64,000 nt of DNA, from positions 1,882,001 through 1,946,000 of the forward strand of contig JABAKD010000017.1 of NCBI GenBank assembly GCA_012845835.1. Direction: 5' to 3'. Origin of the DNA: Undaria pinnatifida (lineage: Eukaryota > Sar > Phaeophyceae > Laminariales > Alariaceae). Under the pieces are notes generated by a model. It saw only the letters and a program-made list of their open reading frames with translations. It had not been told where the DNA came from and searched no databases. Of the stretch, positions 44,984 to 55,721 are shown piece by piece. Positions within the stretch are counted from its first letter, which is position 1. Each line of letters starts with the position of its first letter. The translations under genes were made by a program, and so were the position numbers.

Positions 44984-45940
44984 GTGGAGGATAGACAGGC
45001 GTAGGCGGGAGATCTGTGCCCTTGGTGCAGACTAGATGCCCCCAAACCTCCACATGGGGGGTTTAGTGCGACTCGTGTTATCAGAGGTTTAGGAGGGATG
45101 TCGTTGCATGGTGCGGTGATCTCCATGGTGGGATAAGCTTTCTTCTTATGACCGTGGAGTCCCCTCTATTGGTCTATGGTAGATGTATGGGATCATGGGG
45201 GGGGCATGGCGTGAGGGAATCTCTCTTCGAGTGCAAGGACCCTCCACAAATATCGCCTCATTCGCGGCAGAACGGTAAGAAGAAACAAGGTTGTCCATAA
45301 GTTTGGCTACGATAATTTTGGTCGCAGAGCGATTAACAACCCATCTCAAAAATGGTGGTTGCATTATAAGCATGATGTATTTGTGCACCAAATGCCACTG
45401 CGGGTGGAGAGATAGAGGCCGCGCCCTCGGGTCTGCGCGTTTTTTTTTTTGTCGACATACTAAGTCTGCACCTACGCTCGACTCAATTAGCAGGGAAGTT
45501 CTAAAGCCACGGGTTCCAGACGACCGTGGGACTGTTCTACTGATTTCCAGCTCGTTGAAATATTGCACATCCCCGGCAGTATGCGGGATCATATGTTTCC
45601 TGGACGCTCGCCTAGGTGGACGAGCGACTAGTACAGGAGAGCGAAGGGAGGGACATGATGTGATGTTGTATCCTCGTGCGAAACGATCTCTAGCTTAAAC
45701 CAATTCGGGACATTATCATCTGTTTTGAGTGCGTCTCCTTTTCACCAAGTGGTGCGACGCGTTGTAGACGGATTACTTGTCTCATCATCAGCGCTCGGCT
45801 CGAGAAAGAAGTGGGGAGTATGCAATGATAGTAACACCTAAAATTAGCAATAGTATTGGACAAGGACGCCAGCGTATGTATGCTTCCAGGCTTGTCAGAA
45901 GTGAGAAGGGTTGTTTCGACTGGTTCGCTTTTCTACTGAC
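44984..45940. other. no recognisable gene
   Basis: 3' flank of gene 3. Short palindromic segment at 45040-45065 (CCCCCAAACCTCCACATGGG GGGTTT). A T10 run lies at 45441. Overlapping frames of 135 and 148 codons on opposite strands lack any family resemblance. Confidence 0.45.
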
Positions 45941-45944
45941 CTTA

Positions 45945-46214
45945 GATTCACCCACAGTTAGTTGTTGGATTGACTGGTAGTGTACCTGTCCGATTGGGCT
46001 CCTCAAGCGAGGAGCTACCCGGGTTAGTCATTAATCAAGTAATTTCACGAGTATGTAACCAATTGTTTTAGGACTAAGGCGTAGAAGCTTGGGCGGGTTG
46101 GTGCGAACGAATGTCTTCGAAGTCATGTAGTACCTCGGGTGAAATATTGAGTTTCTCATGTGAGGACCTCAGGGACTGATGCTGTGCACCCCTACCACCC
46201 CTACCTTGCGATGG
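45945..46214 (-). mobile_element. short inverted-repeat element, family D (copy D2)
   Basis: About 270 bp, reversed relative to D1 at 60204. The right terminus reads CCTACCTTGCGATGGCTC (reverse complement GAGCCATCGCAAGGTAGG). The left begins GATTCACCCACAGTTAG. CTTA flanks it on both sides (45941-45944 and 46215-46218). Shared interior: CTCATGTGAGGACCTCAGGG, TCGAAGTCATGT, GGTGCGAACGAATGTCTTCG, GTAATTTCACGAGTATGTAA. Non-coding. Only 27 bp separate it from element C3. Confidence 0.75.
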
Positions 46215-46241
46215 CTCCTTACCCTACCGAAACTTTCCCCA

Positions 46242-46527
46242 CTCGACCAAGGCTGCGGTGTAAGGGGGACCCCCCCACTTTCAGCAACGGAATTCAGCCA
46301 CTTGCACGAACGACTCGGTACCTCACGTGGACAAGAATGATTTTTAGGCGATTTTTGGGGGGGGCAACAGAAGATAACCATTCCATATTGCGGATTGATT
46401 TCGTCAAGTTATATCATCCAGACAAACCTAACACCGAAGAAGAACAAAGGGGTTACTCGCGCGAGTGACCCCGAGCCAATGCAAAACGGACCCGAAACAA
46501 CACATCACCCCTACCGTAGCCTAGGTC
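46242..46527 (-). mobile_element. short inverted-repeat element, family C (copy C3, diverged)
   Basis: 286 bp from GACCAAGGCTGCGGTGTAAG to CCCCTACCGTAGCCTAGGTC, flanked by ACTC on both sides (46238-46241 and 46528-46531). The interior matches the reverse complement of C1 and C2 in 'ATTGCGGATTGATTTCGTCAA' (in part) and AACAAAGGGGTTACTCGC, and it holds the perfect palindrome GTTACTCGCGCGAGTGAC-type core at about 46452-46470. It is more diverged than C1/C2 are from each other, so it is probably an older insertion. Confidence 0.8.
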
Positions 46528-46820
46528 ACTCGTGAGTAGTACTTATCTGCGACTGACTGACAGAGTCGGCGTTTTTGCCAACTCAATAATTCCAATCGTT
46601 TCAAACCCATTATTGTACGTGCAAATACAGTAGTTTCCCGTACGTAATCGTTCGGGTTACGTCTACTGCCTGACTACGTATAATCACCAACGTTTTCACT
46701 GCTGCATCTTGGACCACCGCTGAGGGCCGTTGTGGTGCTTCTTATTCTGTAATGCCGATCTCACACGTAATCGCAGCACTGTTGTTTTCGGCGAGCCACG
46801 GTCCGGTCGGCTTTGCGAGC

Positions 46821-46985
46821 ACTACTGCTCCTACTACTACTACTACTACTACTGCTACTAATACTACTATTACTACTACTAAATGTTAATACCATACGAG
46901 TACTCCTGCTACTGCTACTACTACTATCAAGACTACCAAGATTGCTACTAGTCCTTCCAACACTGCTACTGCTACTACTAGTAGC
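46821..46985. repeat. CTA/CTG trinucleotide microsatellite
   Basis: Mostly (CTA)n with interspersed CTG, AAT and CCA triplets over 165 bp. Leucine- and serine-rich frames across it are compositional. Confidence 0.95.
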
Positions 46986-48749
46986 GCACTGTTTCTGGCC
47001 ATTGGTGACAGCTGCACTCCTGCCCCTATCGCTTGCTGTATAGGTGGTTGACTGTGGGGTCATCTCGCCATTAAGGTCGCGGAGGATCCGTACTATTACA
47101 TACAATGTAGTATGCTATCCCGTGGGCGCGAGCAGGCCTTTCGTCAAATATGCAAGCGACTTCAACATTTATTTAGAGATTTTGCAGGCAAGGTCAACTG
47201 CTCTCGGATCAAAAACACGCGTTCGAATTTTGAAGGAGCCATCATAGTCTAGAGTTTGTTTACCCGTGTTTGTCCTTTTTGTAGCCCAACACTTGACTAC
47301 CTCAAACGGGGAGGAATTTCCCAGTCCGCCATTTTTTTCGGGTGCGAATTATTTGTGTTTTAAAGATCCGCGAAAACCCCACCTACAAAATTTGGTAAAA
47401 CCCGTTTCTGGTCCGTGCTGTATGTAGCCACGGTAATACATACTAACTCGCAAGTTAATCAAATCGTGGGTTTTGAAGAAAAATTCTCGATTTATTTCCT
47501 GCTGATTGATGCTGGCTGGCAACTTTTTTGGCATAACGAAATCGCCTTGTGAGCCATTTCTGGCTGCCTCCAACTGCCACCAGCTGCACTCGACGCCGTC
47601 ATGCACCCCAAGTGTGGCTCAATTTTACATGTTGTGGCTAAATTTGGCATGTAGCTGTCCTCAAGTGCAGTGATAAAGCTCAGTTGGGGCTTGTCGTCCC
47701 AATTTGTGTATCGTGAATGTCCACGAACTTCGACCACTGTAGCGCCCCCAAGGTCAACGTGTCAACCTTCGTGGAAACAAGGCCAATGAATGGCCAACCT
47801 CAACATAAATCACGAGCTGATGTGGATGCACAACTAAAAAATGGCAACCGCTCTCTGCTGGAGCACCCAGTGGCTCAAGTTCGGATGCAGAGTGTTAAGA
47901 AAGCAAGCGTAACGGACTGCACGAAAAATGCAGGTAGAAATTTGAATGAACCGAAACCCCGGGTATGGGGGGTGGATTGAGATCCATCGTGGCCTTTTAA
48001 CTATGTGCCGCCAGTATGCTGGTTACTTGCGTAAATATTAATCGTTATATCGCGGGACAAAACGCTACTTATATTTTTTGTCTTCAAAGTCTGGTCAGCG
48101 GTACTTTTACTTGTTACACCTCTGCTGTGTTGGCGTACCGTACTTCTGCAGGTTGATCGATCGAGGCCTGAACACATTCGATTTACAATCAATCGTATGC
48201 ATGCGAACTCATACACAGTATGCGGAACACACCTCTGCTTGATCACTTCCCCGTGTGGCTTGGGGGGTTGTGAAGAGGATTATTTCCGTGTCCTCGACGC
48301 ATTCTGAAAAATACGTTGGAGGTTAACAATTATTTGTGTTTTCTGAGGTTCCTGACCTATTGGAGAGGTCTAGACTATATAGTCTACCTTCTTGACCGAA
48401 AACTGATGTTTTACCTTTCTTAACCCAAACACTGTTTTTGTTCCTACAACATAGAAATTGCAACCCGATGACCAAGGCCATCATGTGGCATCATGGCCTA
48501 GGTTTCAACTCGAATATTTTTTAATCCGAAACAGCGCCGACTAGGTCCTCGTTGTGGGAGCCGCGTCACTCGGAAAGTTTAATGCGTTTGGCCTGAAACT
48601 TCAACCCTCATACCGTAGCTTGCGCCCTTTCTTAGGACATACGGTGCTTTAAACCCCTTTACGGTTACAGTTTCTATCGCAATGGAAACAAAGACGATTT
48701 TCAGTCCATGTGCAAAAGGTCCAAACCTCCTCATAAACTGTAAAACATT
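46986..48749. other. no recognisable gene
   Basis: No coding or repeat structure that I can support. Confidence 0.5.
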
Positions 48750-49370
48750 AGGCCAAATCCGGCCCATGTAACTTTCACTCAAATCAAGATCTCTCGGCCA
48801 ACTCTCGACGAAAACCCGCCGCGCCGTCATGAAGCGTATCTCCTTCCTATCTCGTGCTCGTCCGTCCAACCCGGGGCTCACCGCGACAGTTTCAGTGTCC
48901 GCCGTGCAATGAGCGCGTCTAGCTCGGCGGCGGACCGACTGGATGACAGGTGGCAATTTAAAAAAAGACGTAAGTAAGTGCTTTCGGTGTTTTATCGTTC
49001 TTTCTTGCATGCGCCTACTGCTGCATGTGCCCGAACCAATTAAGAAAATGGTTTCGTTTTAAGCCTCGGTCGCCTACTACGATAGAAGAGTGGGGGTAAC
49101 GAGGATTTTGTAGTCCGCGTGGACGATGGAAATTTTCTCGTATCTGCACTAGGCCAAACCGACCCCACGCAACACCCACTCAAATCAAACTCCCTCTACG
49201 CCATCTCCACGAATTGACGTGAAGCCGGCAAGATCGCCTTCTCCCATCCTGGTCGTCAATTCGACCCCGAGCTCATCGCCGTCGGTTCGGTGTGCGTGGT
49301 GTAATGTGCATTCTAGCCCGGCGATAGACATACGTACAGACAGACAGATGTCAGGTTTGGAGAAAAAAAA
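48750..49370 (+). repeat. diverged tandem duplication, about 400-bp spacing
   Basis: 48750-48965 and 49148-49370 share, in order, AGGCCAAA, CACTCAAATCAA, CTCGTGCTCGTCCGTC/ATCCTGGTCGTCAATTC, 'GAGCTCATCGCCG'/'GGGCTCACCGCGA', GTTTCAGTGTCCGCCGTG/GGTTCGGTGTGCGTGGTG, TAATGTGC/CAATGAGC and TCTAGC. Divergence is considerable. The first copy contains the candidate first exon listed at 48909. Confidence 0.65.
48909..48949 (+). other. candidate first exon of the ankyrin family
   Basis: ATG starts a 41-nt frame (MSASSSAADRLDD) that ends in AG before GTGGCA, so it is phase 2 and would contribute the same split Arg codon as the four intact family exons. It lies 1.9 kb upstream of ankyrin pseudogene 4, farther than in the other genes. 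A stronger donor, GTAAGTAAG, follows 20 bp later and would give a different exon, so membership is uncertain. Confidence 0.35.
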
Positions 49371-49544
49371 AATGGACAAAAGACGGGACCCTCAAATATT
49401 TTTTTTTTTGTTTTCGGCGTTCTGCCCTACTTCCTTCCGTGTGCGACTGCTACTCACACTACTACTGCTGAACTTGCGCGACCCATGAAAAAGAGAGGAT
49501 TACTAGAATCATGATGATTACCAATCCTTGCACTGTTGTGCTGG

Positions 49545-49640
49545 GCGAATGCTACGGTAAGAGCGGCGCTTTTTTCGTCTGAAATGGCTTCTGAAACACG
49601 GAGCTCCTCAACCCAATTTTATATCGTCGGTCCGGAGTTC
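49545..49640 (+). repeat. truncated copy of element family E (E7)
   Basis: GCGAATGCTACGGTAAGAGC is followed by TCTGAAATGGC, GAGCTCCTCAACCCAATTTT and ATCGTCGG, matching the family E left half. No right terminus. Confidence 0.5.
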
Positions 49641-49769
49641 CAATCTTTTTCTGCAGCATGCTTTCTTGTGTACCTAGGCCATGGGATTCGTCACTGGGCA
49701 CACCGTCTAACTTTATCCACATCAGGTTTTGCCTGAGAGGGCATAAGACCTCCTCAAGTGGGCAGATTC

Positions 49770-50020
49770 GAGTCATCTCACGGCAGAGGTGCAGCAGATT
49801 CTAAGAATGTTCTGAGCTCCTACCATGATGAGCTCTTCAAATATCAACACCATCATCCATCATCCGTCATCACCCGAAACAGGACTTGGAAGGCATTCGT
49901 TCGCGCAACCCGACCAACGTTCACTTATATGCCCTAGTCCCAGAACAAGTTTTACTCGAAAAATCACTTGATCAATGACCAACAGGAAGTTCTTCGTGGG
50001 TGGACCTCAACTGTAACATT
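49770..50020 (+). mobile_element. element family D (copy D3), right end decayed
   Basis: It starts GAGTCATCTCACGGCAGAGG, close to the D terminus, and contains GAGCTCCTACCATGATGAGC, GGCATTCGTTCGCGCAACCC, GACCAACG and ACTCGAAAAATCACTTGATC as in D1. The right terminus is not recognisable. Confidence 0.65.
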
Positions 50021-50817
50021 AACCTTAGTATTAACATTACCAGAGACACCATAATATGGCCGAAAACGGCAACCTCTACCGTGAAATGCCTCCCTCAGAA
50101 AACAACAATGGTCAGTGCACCTCCGCCGTGGCATGCGTCGCTGCTGCTGTGGCGGCTGCGACTACTGCTGCTGCTGCCCCTGCTGCAGTTCCAAGCTATG
50201 GGTGTCATGTTTTTCTCGCAACCATTAGCCTGCATGGGTCATGGCTGCTGTAGCCCGCAGATCAAGAGATCACCAAGAAGAGAGGACCCTATGAAAAAGT
50301 ACGAGTAGAGGTTCGCATCTTTATCTGCATTTTCGAAACTGCCAATATCACATGGTGTATCTAGATTTGGTACGTCCTGAGACTTGTCTCGTTGCTTTTG
50401 CGTTACGTAGAACCTGGCATTGTGTAGCAATCCTTGCATTGCTCCAGATGTAAGGTCGCCTGGTGAGGTCGGCTTCAGGGCTCCAAGGGAAACAGCATTT
50501 ACAATCCACCAACACCACAATTTGTTCGCACCAATTCAATGCACTTGGATGCCTCCGGCTCGATTTTTGTTCGTTGCGAGTGCTGACATCGTGGCGCTAC
50601 CCGGTGACGGGTCGGGAAGGGCAATTTTGTTTGCTACGCGGTCTCATTTTTCCGTTGCTAGTACGAGCGGAAGCAGGTCTAAGTCTTGACGTGTAGTTTG
50701 TTCATCATGGCTGACCCAGCCTCTGACGTTTGTACCGGGTTGTGTGGTCTGCTTGACCCATGTTGTTCTGATTCGAAAACTTTTTCCCGAAACGGTGGCC
50801 GACTGTTCCACTTTCAG

Positions 50818-52631
50818 GTGACCGAAAACGCCATGCCGGACAAGGAGGCAACCGCGATGGAATCGTCTGGAGTGGAATTTTCGATTAGCGCCAACGGAGA
50901 TGCCATGGCCTTGCTGGTGGAAATACTGTCGGACCAGCATGCGTTTTTTGCCGGTGTGTTGAAGTGAGTGGAAAAACGCAGGGGGGGGGGGGCTACCGAA
51001 AACCACGCAAGCCGTAGCGGCTGACACCTCTGTATCTCAACTGCAATGGTGATTAGATGCTGGTCTGAGACACAGACCGTCCCTCTGCATGCACATTGCC
51101 GAACACGGCACCGTTGAGATTCTTCAGTATGCCCACTCGAACGGATGCGGGTTGCCCGGGTATGCTTGCTATAAGGCGGCCGCCCGGGGGACCTCGCCAT
51201 CATTGAGTGGGCGGTCGGCGAGAGTAGAGATTGGCGCAAGGCAGTGTGCAGGGCGGCTTCCGGGGGGGGGAGCCTACGCATTATGCAGTGGGCGCACGCA
51301 AACGGCTTCCCTTGGGACAGCGCCACGTGCAGCGAGGCCGCAGCTTTAGGGCGTCTCGACGTTCTGCAGTGGGCATGTTTCAATGACGGTCCTTGGGACA
51401 AGGACACGTTTTTAAAGGCTGCTGCCGGTGGACATCTAGTTCTTCTTCAGTGGGCTCGGGCAAACGGGTGCCCATGGGAGGGCTTTACCTGCTGCACGGC
51501 CGCCGGTGCAGGCGAATCGATGTGCTGCAGTGGGCGCGTGCCGAAAACTGCTCTTGTGACACCCATACGTGTTCGCAGGCTGCCCAGGGCGGACATCTCG
51601 CCATTCTTCGGTGGGCTCGAGCTCAAGGCTGTACTTGGGACAGTTTTACGTGCTCAAATGCTGCCGAGGGTGGGCACCTGAAGTTACTACAGTGGACGCG
51701 TTCTGAAAAACTGTCCGTGGAATAGCGATACGTGTACAAAGGCTGCCGGGGGTGGACACCTCGAGACTCTTCAATGGGCGCGAGCTAATGGCTGCAGCTG
51801 GGAACCTCACACGTGTGAGGCTGCTGCCGGCAACGGCCACTTCGAGGTGCTCCGGTGGGCGAAGGCAAACGGTTGCGAGTGGACAGCCAGCACGACGTGC
51901 GGGGCTGCAGAGCGGGGACACTTGGAAATGCTTCAATGGGCGAGGGCCGAACGGTGTCCGTGGACCGAACAGGCATGCGTAGGCGCTGTAAAAGGCGGAC
52001 ACCTGGACACGCTGAGGTGGTTGCTGGCAAACGGCTGTGACTGGCTCGGTAGCTCAGCGGGGCCAGCAGCTTGTATTGGACACCTTCACATTCTGGAATG
52101 GATAGTGGCTAGCCACTACGACTCGGAGACCAGTGATATATGCAAGTGGGCTGCAATGGGGGGTCATCTGGACACGCTTCAATGGGCGCGAACACAAGGC
52201 TTCCGTTGGGACGGGGATACCTGCAGCGCATAGCGGCCTCTTCAGGGAATTTTGACATGCTAACATGGGCACGGGGTAACGGGTGCCCCTTGGACGGACG
52301 AACTTGTGCTAGTGCTGCCACAGCAGGTCGCCTGGACACATTGCAGTGGGCCCGAGCACACGGCTGCCCGTGGAATGAGGGTACGTGTGTAGGGGCTGCT
52401 GAGGGCGGGTACGAAGATATTGCGAGATGGGTCAAGTTAAACGGTGGTGCAGTGGAGCACGTCAAGGCTGAGGAGTTCGGCTACGAAGACTATATGAAGT
52501 GGGTAGAAGCGTTACGCGGTGGTGGTTTTGGGGAAGTGTGGGGCGAAGGGGCAGGGCAACCAGGCACGATTGTTTTCGTTGTCAGATCAGAGAATTTTGC
52601 AGCTACGAACAGACGTGTGGTCCGTCATTAG
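50818..52631 (+). pseudogene. ankyrin-like repeat protein 4, dead copy with multiple frameshifts
   Basis: The whole architecture of the family is readable but broken. The F-box-like segment (ALLVEILSDQHAFFAGV) runs to about 50965, then frame shifts. A run of 12 G at about 50982-50993 lies within the 'WKNAWG' position. TGA at 51050-51052 replaces the residue after LQW. Further shifts occur at about 51190, 51520, 51710 and 52231 (TAG). Between them the expected repeats are clear, for example GHLEMLQWARAERCPWTEQA and the irregular central repeat LHILEWIVASHYDSETSD. The last frame ends in a unique tail (YEDYMKWVEALRGGGFGEVW) not seen in the paralogues. The acceptor-like ccactttcag at 50818 does not give the usual phase-2 join, another sign of decay. 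Repeats remain very close to the consensus, so inactivation is fairly recent. Confidence 0.9.
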
Positions 52632-55600
52632 CGCGTTTCTCCGCCAGATATAGCAATGCCCACAATAAAGTGGGACCCCGATATCGCGAACTAGTGCAGT
52701 CCTTTGTAGAACGAGGTCGTGGCGAGCCGTTTTCGCCGCGCCATTCTAGGATACCGCACTAATAGGCACCGCACTAAGGCCATTGTTTGCGTAAAAACGA
52801 ATCTTGATCTTGGTTGTTCTCTAGGTCTTAACTTTCCTACCCAATTTTCCTCGCGGAGATCACCAAACCGACCTCTCGCTAAAAACTAAACTAATTGTTC
52901 GAGCTCTTTTCCAGGGCTTTCCGGCGAAGCTACCCTTTGCTACATACATGGGCGGAGAGCTCGGTTGTAAAGGATTGGGTAAGATTCAGGCAAGACGTCG
53001 AAAATGCCGATGGTTTTCCTCATACAGACTATTAATATACACATTATCTGCCTCGAGACCTACTTCATGGGAAACATTTTGAGCGATAATTCGTCTCTTT
53101 AACAGGGACCTCCGACGCTACAAACGAATCTAGCGATCCCCTCCTTGTAGTTCACCTCCGAAGGGAGAACTTGTGTATATAGACTATATGTGTGTGTGTG
53201 GCCAGCATAGTCTATGGAAAGTTATCGTTTTTGCATAAGTTGATTCTCTCTTTTTTTTTGTAAGAATTCGAATGTTACCCTCGTAGCGACGGGTAGGTTC
53301 GCTTTAAAGCCGTGGAAGAGAGCTAGAACAGTTCTTAAGATAGAATGGCCGGTTTTGAGCTCTCCGCGAAGGAACTAAAATAGGTAGGAAAGGGGAAGGT
53401 CTGGAGAAAAAAAAGCAACGTTATAATTTCCATAAATAGTGGCCTAAGGTGGGACCATGACCGGAACTCGCAATGGTAAGGGTGCCTGTTCCATGTGGAG
53501 GTGAAGGGAAGTTCGTGGAGATCATGGCAAGAGGCGTGTTTCTCCCATTTGACCGCGGGACTACCTGTTCGCCTGTTACAGTACCGGTCGTCTAATAAAA
53601 AACCGAAATGCTGGTTTTAGGATGGGCTTCTTTTTTAAGAAAGGGGGTGTCTTGCACGAATTTCAGTGTATCAGCTGCCAAATTCCATATTTCCTTGTTT
53701 CTAGGCTGAGGTTCCTATGGCTTTCTTTCTTGTGAGAGAAATCGGGTTGTGTACGGCGGTGCATGTGGTCTTGGAGGAAGTGACCCAAAGGTGTGTATCT
53801 CTAGACCTGAGGACCGCCCACATATGTATGATCCCCTGCTTGATGTCAGAGTGTGTGTGCTGGTATTCGGCGGGAGAGATGGCGTTTTCGTTTTGTTTTT
53901 TCGTTTTTCAGCTAAAAATTATATTTAAGGAGGCGTCACAAAGCGGTGTGGTGAGCTGTATGTAGGAGGAAATGCCTGAGCTATGCTCATACCCCTGGTA
54001 TGCGTGAACCAGTACGATACTCTAGTAGAGCATCGGATGTATTCAGTTTGAGTATACACTGTTGGGGGTATAGCGCATGCGGGAGAAATACGGGACTGCG
54101 ATAGGGAGTGCTATTTTTATGTCACGAAAGTCATTGGAAATTGGAATAGAACCAGTTCGCATTGCAAGTGGACGTGTTTAAGAATGTGCTTCTTGCAAGT
54201 GTTCTGCAGTAGAGCTGCTATCGGCGTTACAACTGCGCGAGGAGGTACGGCACGGAGCAGTACTACTAATAGTACAAATTTGCCGGTAGTTGTTCCGTGC
54301 CAAACGGATTTTACGGTGATGATATTCCGGACGATGCTCGTATAATATTCTGGAAGGTGTCTTGAAAAAAAAACTTCCGATCCGGAAGAACAGCGTAACA
54401 TCGGGATGGTTCGAGTGTAGAGAATCTACCACTAGGAGCTACAATAGTCGCACGTCGTAGTCGTCGGAGCTGCGAGGCTAGAAGGGAAACGCGAGGCAGG
54501 AGAGAGTTCAGTTCCTTCCGGGATGCCTAGAAGTGGCTCAGAGGTTAGGTTGGGTCTACGCCCGCGCCTTGATCCCATGATCGGAAGTGCCTCCTATTAG
54601 TATTGGGGAGGACAATCTTGAGAATCGACCACCCGACCCCGAGAAGGTTCATCCTGCTAAAAGTTGAATGCTAGACATCCTCCAGAGTGCGCTCGATCCG
54701 TACCCCATTCACTCGCCTCATCTACTCCAAGACTTGCCTCTACCAGGAGGAATCAACCAGCAACAGCAGAGCAGCAGTACATCATGTACAACGACGACAA
54801 AACGGTCTTCTAGTGAAACGTGACCTGAATCGGCGTGCGCGAATCTCGCCGCCTATTAATAGTTGCCATGTAGGGGCATGCGTCTTTCTCCATTCTTGAT
54901 TGGACAAAGAACGCCTTCGATGGTAACAACACCGCTCACCAGGTATATTTCACCCCCCGTTTGTGCACCTAAAACGGCCTTGAAACGATTGACTCCAACA
55001 CCGTGGCGGTTTCTAACAGTTGACAAATGACCACTGACAAGCATAGACCCTGCTGCACGCAACATTCGGAGGTACAACATTAGACTTTCGTGCTGCTCTA
55101 CCTAGAGCCTATCTGCGAAAGACCGAAAGAGACTGCAAGCAAGCGCGTACATGAAGTCGGGGCGCTGTTAGCGTCACAAACGCGTGCCGGCTACTTGCTT
55201 GATATGCTGCTCCATTTCACGCGCCGACACACCAGAAGTCAAAGGAGCGAGTGAACATGTCCAATCGAAGGCATTTGTCTTTGCGGTAGGCTCGAATGGT
55301 GGGCCCCGGGGACTATGGAATGTATCACCACGCTACACGCGTACCACACAAGGCATCCCGATCGTGCGGATGCAGCTGATAACTTTCACGCGGTCGTTGG
55401 GTCGTACCGAGCACACAGCATGGCTGATGAGGCCCGAACGTGTAATCTAGTCCACGCTACCCACCCTCACAAGCAAGCACGGGCAACTAGTATAAGATCG
55501 GATAGACGGCCCTAGCGTTTAATGAAAAACATCGTGGTACTGCTCCCCCACCCCCGCTACCATCACCACCAAAATATCATCATCCACTGCCGAACTAGAA

Positions 55601-55721
55601 ACCCCTCGTTCTTCGTGTTCTAGACACTTCTCTCGCAACGGCGCTTCACAGGTACTCTCTCCATTAAGCTTTGGGTTGTTCTCCATCTGCACCAAACTCT
55701 GCACTACAATCAAAGGCCAAA
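52632..55721. other. no recognisable gene
   Basis: Three kilobases between the convergent ankyrin pseudogene 4 and gene 5. Nothing coding or repetitive recognised. A (GT)n run lies near 53189 and short T and A runs occur. Confidence 0.5.

Noticed and set aside
46813-47043. Leucine-rich and serine-rich frames
   Set aside because: Products of the CTA trinucleotide repeat.
49741-49800. LLKWADSSHL-like reading as a further ankyrin relic
   Set aside because: The segment coincides with the left terminus of element D3, which explains the sequence better.
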